Counted from the stretch's first letter, positions 1-7,750 are shown. The stretch: 26,353 bases of DNA from SD8 sp035528475 (GCA_035528475.1 DATKYO010000091.1:1-26353); one strand, 5' to 3'. Notes: generated by a model not told the origin, from the sequence alone. Made by a program: numbers and translations.

Positions 1-556
1 TTATTAACCCTGCCATATCTTTGATACATATGGAATCACAGTCCAGGGCATGCAGCTCTTTTGCCATCTCAATAAAGCTCTCGGTTGTATGGACGGGGCT
101 TGTTGTATAGCATATGGTGCCCTGAAGATGACTCCCCAACTCTTTGACCATCTTCATGGACTCGTTCATATTGCGGATATCATTGAGGGCATCAAATACC
201 CGGAAAATATCGACACCGTTTTTATGGGCCATTTCCACAAATTTGTCCACTACATCGTCCGGATAGTGGCGGTAACCCACCAGGTTCTGGCCTCTCAGTA
301 GCATCTGGAGTGGGGTCCGCTTGAGCTCTTCAGATAACTGCCGAAGCCGGTCCCAGGGATCTTCTGCAAGGAACCGGATACTGGAGTCGAATGTGGCACC
401 CCCCCAGGCTTCAACTGAGAAAAAGCCAACCTCGTCAATCTGGCGGGCAAGAGGGAGCATATCTTCAGTCTTGAGTCGCGTTGCGATCAAGGACTGGTGG
501 GCATCCCGTAATGTAGTATCGGTTATCAATATTTTACTAACTCTGGCAGTATTCAT
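1..556 (-). CDS. pycB: Pyruvate carboxylase subunit B, N-terminal part (cut by window edge)
   Basis: This is the carboxyltransferase (biotin-carrying) subunit of the two-subunit archaeal pyruvate carboxylase, which makes oxaloacetate from pyruvate. The 185 visible residues form the start of the HMGL-like TIM barrel: ITDTTLRDAHQSLIATR near residue 11-27 (metal-binding Asp at 18), then the segment around GGATFDSSIRFLAEDPWDRL and MLLRGQNLVGYRHYPDD. The same N-terminus occurs in oxaloacetate decarboxylase alpha, but the biotin uptake and ligase genes upstream suit pyruvate carboxylase in a methanogen. The ATG at 554-556 follows a strong Shine-Dalgarno GGAGGAG. The distal metal-ligand and biotinyl domains lie outside the window. 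It is 61 bp after ecfT and probably cotranscribed; a small TGAGC/GCTCA hairpin (573-585) lies in the gap. Confidence 0.9.
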   Translation of the reverse strand, partial: MNTARVSKILITDTTLRDAHQSLIATRLKTEDMLPLARQIDEVGFFSVEAWGGATFDSSIRFLAEDPWDRLRQLSEELKRTPLQMLLRGQNLVGYRHYPDDVVDKFVEMAHKNGVDIFRVFDALNDIRNMNESMKMVKELGSHLQGTICYTTSPVHTTESFIEMAKELHALDCDSICIKDMAGLI

Positions 557-617
557 CAGGCTCCTCCGGGGTTGAGCATAGCTCATACAATGATCTATCG
601 TAAAGCCTCTAAAATCT

Positions 618-1271
618 TCAATGTAGAAGTATAAAAATATCTCTCACAGGAATTAAAGCAAGGAATAACGTAAGAATTGCAAACAATCCAGCCAGAACAT
701 CTCCCCTTTCCCTTTTAAACTTCGGGCATACCATGCCTCCGCTCCTGTACCCTCTTACTGCCAGCAGATCGGCCTGTTCTTCCGCTCTCAAAAACTGGGA
801 ATGTATCAGCAGCCCGGCAGCAGGTATGATGGAATGCAGACCAAATTTCACGCCCTTCAACCTGAATGCAATCCTGATCCTTTGTAGTTCGTCGGCTAAT
901 ATCTCCATGCTCTGGATACTCATCTCTGCCGCCAGCCCAATATCAAACCCCGTCCTTTTTCCAAAAAGCCATACCGAGAGATCCAGAAACTCACCTGGTG
1001 CCCGCTCACTATAGGCATAAAAAGCGAGCAGCAGGATGACTGACATTCGAATCAGGTAGGAAAGGCCGTTTCCTCCGGAGAACCAGATAAGGAGGGAGAC
1101 TGAAATAGTGAATAAAAGGAAAAAAATGGCAAATGTGGATTTTCTTATTGTCCTTATACCAGGAGTGAAGACCAGCCACCAGACCAGGGCCGCAAGTGCA
1201 CCCGAAAGACTCAAAAAAGCTGCAATAGAGAGAGCTATGATGGCAAAAAGCCTTATTCTCGCATCCCGCAT
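618..1271 (-). CDS. ecfT: ECF transporter transmembrane coupling subunit EcfT (BioN-like)
   Basis: A 217-residue membrane protein with hydrophobic segments at about 8-35, 45-65, 70-87, 145-160 and 192-215. It carries the two short arginine motifs that dock EcfT onto the ATPases: AFRLKG at 135-140 and AVRGYRSG at 171-178, as in the CbiQ/EcfT family. It transmits ATP hydrolysis to the substrate-binding subunit, here BioY. Its start overlaps the upstream ATPase gene by 19 bases, so translation is probably coupled. Because the cluster has its own BioY, T and two A subunits, it is best read as a dedicated biotin transporter (BioMNY type), though a shared T unit for other S components cannot be excluded. 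Confidence 0.85.
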   Translation of the reverse strand: MRDARIRLFAIIALSIAAFLSLSGALAALVWWLVFTPGIRTIRKSTFAIFFLLFTISVSLLIWFSGGNGLSYLIRMSVILLLAFYAYSERAPGEFLDLSVWLFGKRTGFDIGLAAEMSIQSMEILADELQRIRIAFRLKGVKFGLHSIIPAAGLLIHSQFLRAEEQADLLAVRGYRSGGMVCPKFKRERGDVLAGLFAILTLFLALIPVRDIFILLH

Positions 1272-1951
1272 GCTGCCTCCATTATATCTTCAGGGGAGAG
1301 ATTTTTTGGAAATATCCCCTTGTTATGCAACTCCTGGACAATCAACGGAGGATTCGTCCACATCTTCATCGCGTCCGGCATGCTCCCGAGGTATGAGAGG
1401 GCTCCTTCGCAGATCTCCCACAGATAATCAACTCTGGGCAGATGCTGCTGCTCGTGAGTGAAAATTATAGTAATTCCAGTGTTATTTTGAGTGATCCATT
1501 TGCATACTGATGTTTTCTCACGGCAGTCAAGGGCGCTGAAGGGTTCATCGAGAATGAGAAGATCCCATTCGCGTGAGAATACACAGGCAAGGTGAAGACG
1601 TTTTAATTCTCCCCTGGATAGCGAGAAGGGATCATCCTCTCCTCTGCCCCTGAGCCCTGCAAGGGACAGCACGGGCCCAGAATCCAGGTGCCAGGAATTT
1701 ATCTCCGCTTCAAGGGTGGACCCGGTTATATGCAGTTCCGGGAACTGCAGTGAGAGCATTAGTGAGTCGATGCCATCCAGTTTTACCGAACCGGAATCCG
1801 GTTCCCAAAGTCCGGCGATACCCATCGCCAGAGTAGTTTTTCCTGATCCGATCCTGCCACTGACCAGATGAAGTCCGGGGAGAAAGACGCCTGATGCCTG
1901 GAGATGGAAAGAGCCCCGACTCATCTGTGTCTTATCCAGCTCAATTTCCAT
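1253..1951 (-). CDS. ecfA2: ECF transporter ATPase, consensus hydrolysis residues (EcfA2/BioM-like)
   Basis: A 232-residue ABC ATPase powering biotin uptake on the cytoplasmic face. Walker A GRIGSGKTT is at 32-40, the Q-loop is LQFPE with Q69, Walker B LLILDEP contains D135 and catalytic E136, and the switch histidine is H166 (FTHEQ). The signature is LSRGE (111-115), with Arg in place of the usual second-position Gly of LSGGQ. It overlaps both neighbours (11 bases with the first ATPase, 19 with ecfT). Together with the first ATPase it should form an asymmetric heterodimer in which this subunit supplies the intact Walker/His half-site. The A1/A2 naming is by gene order only. Confidence 0.85.
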   Translation of the reverse strand: MEIELDKTQMSRGSFHLQASGVFLPGLHLVSGRIGSGKTTLAMGIAGLWEPDSGSVKLDGIDSLMLSLQFPELHITGSTLEAEINSWHLDSGPVLSLAGLRGRGEDDPFSLSRGELKRLHLACVFSREWDLLILDEPFSALDCREKTSVCKWITQNNTGITIIFTHEQQHLPRVDYLWEICEGALSYLGSMPDAMKMWTNPPLIVQELHNKGIFPKNLSPEDIMEAACGMRE

Positions 1952-2618
1952 CTCTTATCCTCCAGGAAAGCGGGTAAAAACAGGTATCCACCAAACTTCG
2001 GAAGACTTCGTCCGGAGTTCCGAATAATTCCGGCTTCCCGCCTTTGATGAAAAGGATATGATCACAACGGGCAGCAAGCTCCATATTCTGGGTACATTGG
2101 AGTATATATCCTGCCCTGGTGGAATAAATAACCCGATAGGCCAGGGAAATTGATTTTAAGTCCATATGGGAATCGAATTCGTCAAGAATCAGGATTTCCG
2201 GCGTTGATATTACTGCAGTGAGAATGGCCAGCATGGCCTTTTCACCCCCCGATAGTTCCTTTGCCGATCTGGTGAGGAGGTGCGAAAAATCTGCCCGGGC
2301 GGCACAGGAATATACTTTTTCCGAGATTTCATTACAGGGGAGGCCACGAAACATCAAAGGAGTGGCGAGTTCATCTTTTACCTGGTAAAAAAGGATATTC
2401 CGGTCGGGATATTCATTCACAAAACCAGTCTCCATTGTGTGTGTGGACCGTCCCTGCACAGTAATCTCTCCCGATGTAGGTTGGAGGAGTCCGGCGATAA
2501 GCCTTAAAAATGTCGTTTTACCGCCCCCATTGGGTCCGATTACTGCTGTGACGCCTGGCGGGATATTCAGGTTTTTAATTTCAAATTTCCTGAAGGACAG
2601 GTCATGAATCTCTATCAT
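1941..2618 (-). CDS. ecfA1: ECF transporter ATPase with altered switch residues (EcfA1-like)
   Basis: A 225-residue ABC ATPase, second nucleotide-binding subunit of the biotin ECF transporter. Walker A GPNGGGKTT is at 28-36, the signature is canonical LSGGE (122-126), and Walker B ILILDEF has D146 and E147 followed by Phe where DEP is usual. Two catalytic accessory positions differ from consensus: the switch histidine of the expected THD/ME motif is Gln (TQNME, Q177), and the Q-loop position reads Glu (NEYPD, E69). It overlaps the 3' end of bioY by 17 bases. The changes suggest that its own composite ATP site is slow or inactive, while it supplies the good signature to its partner. Confidence 0.85.
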   Translation of the reverse strand: MIEIHDLSFRKFEIKNLNIPPGVTAVIGPNGGGKTTFLRLIAGLLQPTSGEITVQGRSTHTMETGFVNEYPDRNILFYQVKDELATPLMFRGLPCNEISEKVYSCAARADFSHLLTRSAKELSGGEKAMLAILTAVISTPEILILDEFDSHMDLKSISLAYRVIYSTRAGYILQCTQNMELAARCDHILFIKGGKPELFGTPDEVFRSLVDTCFYPLSWRIRDGN

Positions 2619-3180
2619 TTGCGTTCTCCTTGCCCTCGATGGTGAAGTTTTCTGGTTTTCCTTCTCTCAATACGTCAAGACGGCGGGCAATTTTGAATGC
2701 CGCAAATGCTTTCAGCATGTCTCCGGCAATAAACGGGATTACACCCAGGAGAAAGGCTTCCCACAAAAGGAGACCTGCAGATGCAGATAGCCATGCCATT
2801 CCGCATAGCAGAATCAATATGTCTCCCACGACCATTCCAATACCTCGCCATAATCTAGACCTGTGTTCATAGGCCAGCCCCACAAGGAGCGCACAGGGAA
2901 TGAATCCCAATATATAACCCCCGGTCGGGCCAAGAAGAACTCCGATACCTGCAGTTCCGTTATGGAATACAGGGAGGTTCATTGCCCCCATCAGTACATA
3001 AAGAGCCGCCGGGACCACGCCATACCTCTTCATTACAGCCCCGGAAAGGAGCACAAAAAGGGTCTGGAGTGTGAAAGGGACAGGAAAAAATGGAATGGAT
3101 ATCCAGGAGCCAACGATAATAAGCCCTACACAGGCTGCAGTCTGTGAGATAAAGAGGGAGCGCTGCCGGTCACCGAACAT
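2602..3180 (-). CDS. bioY: Biotin-binding S component BioY
   Basis: BioY is the membrane protein that binds biotin in ECF transporters. The roughly 192-residue sequence has the family N-terminal helix and loop (GSWISIPFFPVPFTLQTLFVLLSGA), then GPTGGYILGFI and about six hydrophobic segments in all. The ATG at 3178-3180 is preferred; a TTG at 3184-3186 would add two residues. Both lie at or inside the inverted repeat thought to be the BirA operator, so repressor binding would cover the start of the gene. The gene ends with a charged tail and overlaps the first ATPase. Biotin specificity is supported by the adjacent birA and pycB. Confidence 0.9.
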   Translation of the reverse strand: MFGDRQRSLFISQTAACVGLIIVGSWISIPFFPVPFTLQTLFVLLSGAVMKRYGVVPAALYVLMGAMNLPVFHNGTAGIGVLLGPTGGYILGFIPCALLVGLAYEHRSRLWRGIGMVVGDILILLCGMAWLSASAGLLLWEAFLLGVIPFIAGDMLKAFAAFKIARRLDVLREGKPENFTIEGKENANDRDS

Positions 3181-3212
3181 CGTCAACCTTAATTTATGTT
3201 ATGGTTGACGAT
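3179..3212 (-). promoter_or_regulatory. Probable BirA operator in front of bioY
   Basis: A perfect 10-bp inverted repeat, ATCGTCAACC (3179-3188) and GGTTGACGAT (3203-3212), is separated by a 14-bp AT-rich spacer. BirA boxes in bacteria and archaea have the form of AACC and GGTT half-sites with a spacer of about 14-16 bp, so both core and spacing fit. It fills the 37-bp gap between the birA stop and the bioY ATG and overlaps that ATG. A TTTATC at 3211-3216 on the minus strand may be the TATA element. Binding by BirA is inferred, not shown. Confidence 0.75.
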
Positions 3213-3217
3213 AAACA

Positions 3218-4201
3218 CTACTGGTGAATGCAGTCTCCGGCAATTACACGCTCAATTTTTCCATTATCTTTTCTGATTAATAGAGCACCGTGTTCATCAA
3301 TATCGATGGCTTCACCCTCGAACCTGGATTTCAATGTATTGATGCGTACTCTATGCTCCAGTGTGCAGGAGAAGCTCTTCCACTCCTGGATAACGGCCTC
3401 ATACTCCTCTGCCTCAATCAAAAGGTACCGGCTCTCGAATTCGCGAAGTATCCTTGCAAGAAATGACGCCCTGTCCACATCGTGCCCCACCTCGGCACTG
3501 ATTGATGTCACCGAGCTTGGGACGGATTCCAGTTGCGATGGTGAGATATTTACATCAATTCCAATTCCCAAAAGACAATAGTGGATTGTATCGGCCTCGG
3601 CGGAGAGTTCAAGCAGCAATCCGGCCACCTTATCATCTCCGATATAGACATCGTTCGGCCATTTTATGAGAGCACCCAGATCAAATTCTTTCCGGATAGC
3701 CCTTGCCACTGCTATTGACGCGGCCATTGTCACCATAACGACATGGTCTATGGGTATCTTCGGCTTGAGCACGATTGTAATCCAGATTCCTCCAATAGGT
3801 GAGACCCATGATCGCCCAAGCCTCCCGATTCCCCCTGTCTGCTCTTCTGCGATAATTACCAGACCGTGAAGTTTTTCCGGATCAACTTCACTGGCCAGTT
3901 TTTTGCCCACCCAAATAGTTGAAGGGGTGCTTTCGAAATAACGCATTTTTTTTCCGATAAAAGAAGTCCGTAATTTCTTGCGCACCTCATGGGGAAGGAG
4001 CCTGTCGCTCTTCTTCTGGAGCCTGTAGCCCTCCTTTTGCGACGCAGATATTTCATACCCCATGTTGTTGAGTTCCTTTATATGTTTCCACACCGCCGAC
4101 CGTGATATGCCCAGTTTATTGCTGATCAGTTCACCTGATACAGGACCATCACTGGATTCAAGAATTTCAAGCACTTTAAACGCTGCGTCGTACATTTCCA
4201 T
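3218..4201 (-). CDS. birA: Bifunctional biotin-protein ligase and biotin operon repressor
   Basis: BirA makes biotinyl-5'-AMP, transfers biotin to the carboxylase biotinyl domain, and in this two-domain form can repress biotin genes. Residues 8-61 form a winged HTH (VSGELISNKLGISRSAVWKH plus wing ending KEGYRL). The ligase domain follows: biotinyl-AMP loop GGIGRLGRSW at 123-132, KWPNDV at 180-185 with catalytic Lys180, AGLLLE, GIGIDVN, and a C-terminal SH3-like domain from about 275. The usual GRGR loop reads GIGR, so the first Arg is Ile, a departure from the E. coli motif. The ATG overlaps the DUF2111 stop (TAATG); a second ATG two codons on has better spacing from AGGT. An operator-like repeat lies just downstream. 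Confidence 0.93.
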   Translation of the reverse strand: MEMYDAAFKVLEILESSDGPVSGELISNKLGISRSAVWKHIKELNNMGYEISASQKEGYRLQKKSDRLLPHEVRKKLRTSFIGKKMRYFESTPSTIWVGKKLASEVDPEKLHGLVIIAEEQTGGIGRLGRSWVSPIGGIWITIVLKPKIPIDHVVMVTMAASIAVARAIRKEFDLGALIKWPNDVYIGDDKVAGLLLELSAEADTIHYCLLGIGIDVNISPSQLESVPSSVTSISAEVGHDVDRASFLARILREFESRYLLIEAEEYEAVIQEWKSFSCTLEHRVRINTLKSRFEGEAIDIDEHGALLIRKDNGKIERVIAGDCIHQ

Positions 4202-4623
4202 TACCTTTTGGCATCAATCTGTTCGGTGGGCAGAGGACAGGGGTCCTTTCCGCAAACCTGTTTCAATATTGTGGACTGGTGTTCCATCAGGGTTGCAAGG
4301 TCGAATATACCGGTAATATCAACAACGCCGATGACCCCGATAGCTATACCTTCATCATCCCTGATGGGACTTACTATAACCGGAACGCCCTTGTATGCGC
4401 CGGTCCGGGGAGTCTCCTTTGCCACCCTGTTCTCTATGAGTACCTTCTCAAGTATCGGTCCGGTGTATGCACCATCCACCACTCTTCCTTCCTCTATCCT
4501 TATCCCCTTTTTATCCCTGGATCGGGCAGTGACCGGGAGACGGTTGAGGAGTTCATGCAGGGCCATCGCCACAGGTTCGACGTCCTGTGCTGACGACTCC
4601 GAAGAGATTACATAGCGGTGCAT
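4201..4623 (-). CDS. DUF2111 protein, methanogen-specific, function unknown
   Basis: A 140-residue protein with the conserved DUF2111 pattern: MALHELLNRLPVTARSRDKKG, a VVDGAYTGPILEKVL segment, the GAYKGVPVIVSPI strand, and GVIGVVDITGIFDL. The fold looks like a small alpha/beta sensor-type domain, but no biochemical function is known to me. The ATG at 4621-4623 is chosen because GAGGT lies seven bases upstream; an upstream ATG at 4653 would add ten residues without a clear ribosome site. It abuts birA with a TAATG overlap, so the two are likely coexpressed. Whether it is linked to biotin or carboxylase is not shown by the sequence. Confidence 0.8.
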   Translation of the reverse strand: MHRYVISSESSAQDVEPVAMALHELLNRLPVTARSRDKKGIRIEEGRVVDGAYTGPILEKVLIENRVAKETPRTGAYKGVPVIVSPIRDDEGIAIGVIGVVDITGIFDLATLMEHQSTILKQVCGKDPCPLPTEQIDAKR

Positions 4624-4654
4624 TGGATGTACCTCATAAATCCCTTGCTGCATG

Positions 4655-5230
4655 TTAAAATAATGTTTCCCCCCTTGCCGAGCAGAACTCTTTTACAAAA
4701 CATCGTGAAGGATATTCATGGATTGTGCTCACCACTATCTTTCCTTTTCCTATCTCCTTTTCAATCATCACTGGACAGCCGTCTGCCCGGGCGATAACCA
4801 ATCCATCCTGCTCAGGGAAGCACCCATCACACTCCACACATTCAGGATCATAATCTGACAGGAGATTCGAGCATGGGTGAGACGGGTCCAGTTCTATCCG
4901 GTAAGCCCCGTATGCATGGCGGTATGTCACGTGAAAAGGGAGCCAGTCGTAGGCAGAGGGATTATCTGTGGCTGCACCGAAGACCAGCAAATTTCCTCCT
5001 GATTCCACGAATCTCTTTATTCTTGATGAAGTGGCCCGAAGGGCAGGAAGGAGGCAGGAAAATTGAGGGTTCCCAAATCCTGTTGGTATTATAAGAGCTA
5101 CAAAACGTCCCCTGAAGAAGGGTGCTGCAAGCATATGAGGCGTAATATGCTCACATACCACCCCGCAATCCTCAATATAACGGGTAAAAACAATTTTCTG
5201 GTCCCAAATCAATCCTGAGCGGCTGATCAC
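4655..5230 (-). CDS. Unrecognised protein, possible class I glutamine amidotransferase-like fold
   Basis: I do not firmly recognise this 191-residue protein. It has an alternating strand/helix layout: VALIIPTGFG near 43-52, a helix ATSSRIKRFVESGGNLLVFGAAT near 66-88, and a late GKGKIVVSTIHEYPS near 162-176. This recalls class I amidotransferase-like or ThuA-type folds in which a panel asks whether a site lies in the rest of the chain, but no nucleophile-elbow Cys (GxCxG) is present, so amidotransferase activity is unlikely. It has nine cysteines, including the closely spaced ECVECDGC. The GTG start at 5228-5230 overlaps the rtcB stop (GTGA), implying coupling to rtcB. A link to RNA repair is inference from position only. 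Confidence 0.6.
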   Translation of the reverse strand: MISRSGLIWDQKIVFTRYIEDCGVVCEHITPHMLAAPFFRGRFVALIIPTGFGNPQFSCLLPALRATSSRIKRFVESGGNLLVFGAATDNPSAYDWLPFHVTYRHAYGAYRIELDPSHPCSNLLSDYDPECVECDGCFPEQDGLVIARADGCPVMIEKEIGKGKIVVSTIHEYPSRCFVKEFCSARGETLF

Positions 5231-6660
5231 CCTTTTATCACCCCGAGAGGTTCTAACCGGGCGACGAGTCTTGATATCCCTACCTCATGCACCACCCGCA
5301 CAACCTCGTGGCTTGGTTTATAGACCTGGGGCGCCTCATCGGCAATGGCTTCCATGGAGTGAGCCTGAACAATTATGCCTTCTTTTGCAAGCGTTTTTTT
5401 CACATCCTGCCCCCTGATGGTCTTTTTCGCTTTGCTTCGACTCATCACCCGACCGGCGCCATGGCAGGTACTCCCGAAAGTCTTGTCCATTGCAAGCGCT
5501 GTTCCGTGCAGGAGGTAAGATGGCGTGCCCATGCTTCCGGGGATGATGACCGGCTGGCCGATAGATGCGTAACATGAAGGAAGATCGGTTGAATCCGGCC
5601 CGAATGCCCTCGTAGCCCCTTTCCTGTGAACACAGACCCGCATTCTTCTTCCATCCACCATGTGCTCCTCAAACTTTGCAACATTATGTGCTACATCATA
5701 CACCATTCTCATCTCCTCGTAGGGAATGCCATACATCTCCTCAAAGACCTTTCTTGTCAGATGCATAATCACCTGTCTGTTTGCCCACGCATAATTTGCC
5801 GATGCGGCCATTGCACCAAAATACGCTTTACCCTCAGGAGAAGTCAATGGAGCGCAGGCCAGCTGGCGGTCAGGAAGTGAGATATTATATTTTCTGGTAG
5901 CGGCTTCCAGCTCTTTCAGATGGTCGGTACATACCTGGTGGCCGAGTCCTCTTGAACCACAGTGAATCATCACGCAAATCTGGCCGGGAGAGATGCCGAA
6001 TATTTTTGCTGCCTCCTGATCATAGATCTCCCGGACAACCTGGATCTCAAGAAAATGGTTTCCCGCCCCCAGAGTACCGCTCTGGGGCATCCCTCTCTGT
6101 CTGGCTTTTGCCGATACGGGGGAGATCTCTGCATCCTTCATAAAGCCACCATCCTCGCATCTGGATGCATCCTCTTCCATCCCGTACCCCTGATCCACAG
6201 CCCATTTTGATCCCTTCAGGAGCAACCCCTCAAGTTCCCGTGCGTTAAGACGCATTCTGCTTTTGGAGCCGACGCCTGTAGGAACAACCGAAAAGAGGCG
6301 TTCGATCAATTCCCGTTTCTTTGCCAGGTCTCCTTCCCGGAGCGGTATAGTAAGAAGCCTGACCCCGCAATTGATATCGAACCCCACGCCACCAGGTGAT
6401 ATTACCCCTGATTCCATGTCAAATGCAGCCACTCCTCCGATTGGAAAGCCGTACCCCCAGTGAATATCCGGCATAGCCAGGGAATTTTTCACAATACCGG
6501 GCATTGTGGCAACATTAGCCAGTTGCTGGACTGCTCCTTTCTCCAGCATCTCGCCAAGTATTTCTGAAAGAAAGAATCTTCCCGGCACCCGCATACCTGG
6601 AACAAACCCTATCGGAACCTCCCATTCAAAGGCACCCACTCTTTTTATTCCTTCATGCAT
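5227..6660 (-). CDS. rtcB: tRNA-splicing / RNA-repair ligase RtcB
   Basis: RtcB joins 2',3'-cyclic phosphate or 3'-phosphate ends to 5'-OH ends with GTP and Mn2+, and ligates tRNA halves in archaea. At 477 residues it is full length and has no intein. The active site is complete: D95 and C98 in GFDINCGVR, H202 in GAGNHFLE, H233 in HCGSRGLGH, H325 in DVAHN, and the guanylylated His H400 in STCHGAGRVMSR. D95 and C98 have the same numbers as in the Pyrococcus horikoshii enzyme. The ATG lies 6 bases after the archease stop and the 3' end overlaps the next gene by four bases. Confidence 0.97.
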   Translation of the reverse strand: MHEGIKRVGAFEWEVPIGFVPGMRVPGRFFLSEILGEMLEKGAVQQLANVATMPGIVKNSLAMPDIHWGYGFPIGGVAAFDMESGVISPGGVGFDINCGVRLLTIPLREGDLAKKRELIERLFSVVPTGVGSKSRMRLNARELEGLLLKGSKWAVDQGYGMEEDASRCEDGGFMKDAEISPVSAKARQRGMPQSGTLGAGNHFLEIQVVREIYDQEAAKIFGISPGQICVMIHCGSRGLGHQVCTDHLKELEAATRKYNISLPDRQLACAPLTSPEGKAYFGAMAASANYAWANRQVIMHLTRKVFEEMYGIPYEEMRMVYDVAHNVAKFEEHMVDGRRMRVCVHRKGATRAFGPDSTDLPSCYASIGQPVIIPGSMGTPSYLLHGTALAMDKTFGSTCHGAGRVMSRSKAKKTIRGQDVKKTLAKEGIIVQAHSMEAIADEAPQVYKPSHEVVRVVHEVGISRLVARLEPLGVIKG

Positions 6661-6666
6661 AGGCCA

Positions 6667-7074
6667 TCACACATCAAATATGACCTCTAGTATAAAATGA
6701 TCGTCTTCCCATCGTATCAGTAAGCCTGAATATGAGATGCCTTTCACTTCCATCCCCCCCCGATGTTTTTTTGGATCGAACTTTTCTCCCCGAAATACCC
6801 CTTTGAGATGTTTCTCTCCAACGATCAGGTCTGCGGAGGAGATCACAATCTCCTCCACTTCAGAAATATAGAGTATTTCCGAGAGAAAATCATGCATCAG
6901 GGAGATCTGATCATCAGAGGTAATAGAAATCGGGCAAGTAATTGACCCCGGGTGTATGGTATGATACATCACTTCCATAAGGGCGCGTGCGGCCTCTTCA
7001 AAGAGATTCGCAAGGGTAGGGGCAATGACCCTTATTTTTACATCCGCAGTATGCTCAAGCTCCACGTAGGTCAT
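6667..7074 (-). CDS. Archease, RtcB-activating protein
   Basis: Archease speeds RtcB guanylylation and lets it turn over. The 135-residue sequence has the family features: ELEHTADVKIRV at 5-16 with the metal-ligand Asp at 11, an alanine-rich helix (NLFEEAARALMEVM), an acidic central strand around LMHDFLSEILYISE, the KGVSYSGL-like segment (KGISYSGLLI) and the terminal FDV with Asp134. Placement directly in front of rtcB, six bases away, is the usual archaeal arrangement and supports the call. The start is the ATG at 7072-7074 after AGGATG. Confidence 0.95.
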   Translation of the reverse strand: MTYVELEHTADVKIRVIAPTLANLFEEAARALMEVMYHTIHPGSITCPISITSDDQISLMHDFLSEILYISEVEEIVISSADLIVGEKHLKGVFRGEKFDPKKHRGGMEVKGISYSGLLIRWEDDHFILEVIFDV

Positions 7075-7086
7075 GTCATCCTGTGA

Positions 7087-7386
7087 TTATTCTTCCGTTT
7101 CATCAAAGAAAAAGGGAACCATTCCCATGTGGATCGAATGCAGGTAACGCGCCTGGTGAATTGAAACAAATATTGTATAGTCACCGGCCGCGATCTGCAG
7201 GTCAGTTGATTTTGGAGGCTTCATCTGAACAGGAAGGAGAATAGGGCCTCCGCATGACGTGCATATACGGAAATCACAGTCCCTTTTCTGGATATATTGG
7301 ATTACATCAGGTTGAATTCTTATCTCCTCTAATGTTGGGCGGTTATTGGGATGAGCATACATGATGCTCACATCATATGCAGGCAC
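7087..7386 (-). CDS. Small conserved-looking protein of unknown function
   Basis: A 99-residue soluble protein I cannot assign to a family. It has a CTSCGGP motif near residues 42-48 (plus C36), which could be half of a metal site, and an IHMGMVPFFFDETEE C-terminus. The listed start is GTG at 7384-7386, which lacks an obvious ribosome site; an in-frame ATG at 7358-7360 preceded by GTGAG is an alternative. It lies 29 bases after the DUF2551 gene and 12 bases before archease, so it is probably the second gene of the RNA-repair operon. Confidence 0.6.
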   Translation of the reverse strand: MPAYDVSIMYAHPNNRPTLEEIRIQPDVIQYIQKRDCDFRICTSCGGPILLPVQMKPPKSTDLQIAAGDYTIFVSIHQARYLHSIHMGMVPFFFDETEE

Positions 7387-7415
7387 TCATTAAAAAAAAT
7401 TATGATCAAGGATGC

Positions 7416-7730
7416 CTAACAAGTGGTTACAATTCGCCTTACCATATCTGCATACTGTTCCTTGAGTTGATATATGCTGCACGTCCCCTCTTTCTGCCTT
7501 GAAACATGGAGAATGCCCAACCTTGAAGCCATAATCCCTACCATGGCAGCAACGGAATGATAGCTGATTACGAATCTTTTATTGAGTTCTTCAAATATCT
7601 GGGCGATTGTGAGCGATTTTAGGCGGAGGAACAGTTTCAGCATGGCGCGCCTGATACCGGTCCTGTCTCTGGAGATGTAATTTTTCAGCCTTGCTTCCAC
7701 TACCAACTTGATCTCTTGCGGAGATCTCAT
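7416..7730 (-). CDS. DUF2551 winged-helix-like protein
   Basis: A 104-residue protein matching the archaeal DUF2551 pattern: KNYISRDRTGIRRAMLKLFLRLKSLT, then FVISYHSVAAMVGIMASRLGILHVS and YQLKEQYADMVRRI. The helix layout looks like a winged helix, so it may bind DNA or RNA, but no target is known. It heads the long leftward run that includes archease and rtcB. A TATA-like ATAAATAAAG (minus strand, 7751-7760) is centred about 25 bp before the ATG, so the mRNA is probably leaderless. Divergent from secF. Confidence 0.75.
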   Translation of the reverse strand: MRSPQEIKLVVEARLKNYISRDRTGIRRAMLKLFLRLKSLTIAQIFEELNKRFVISYHSVAAMVGIMASRLGILHVSRQKEGTCSIYQLKEQYADMVRRIVTTC

Positions 7731-7750
7731 GGTTTGGTTTTCACCCCAGG

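Noticed and set aside
5227..6660. Possible intein in rtcB, as in some archaea
   Set aside because: The protein is 477 residues with continuous motifs, the normal intein-free length.
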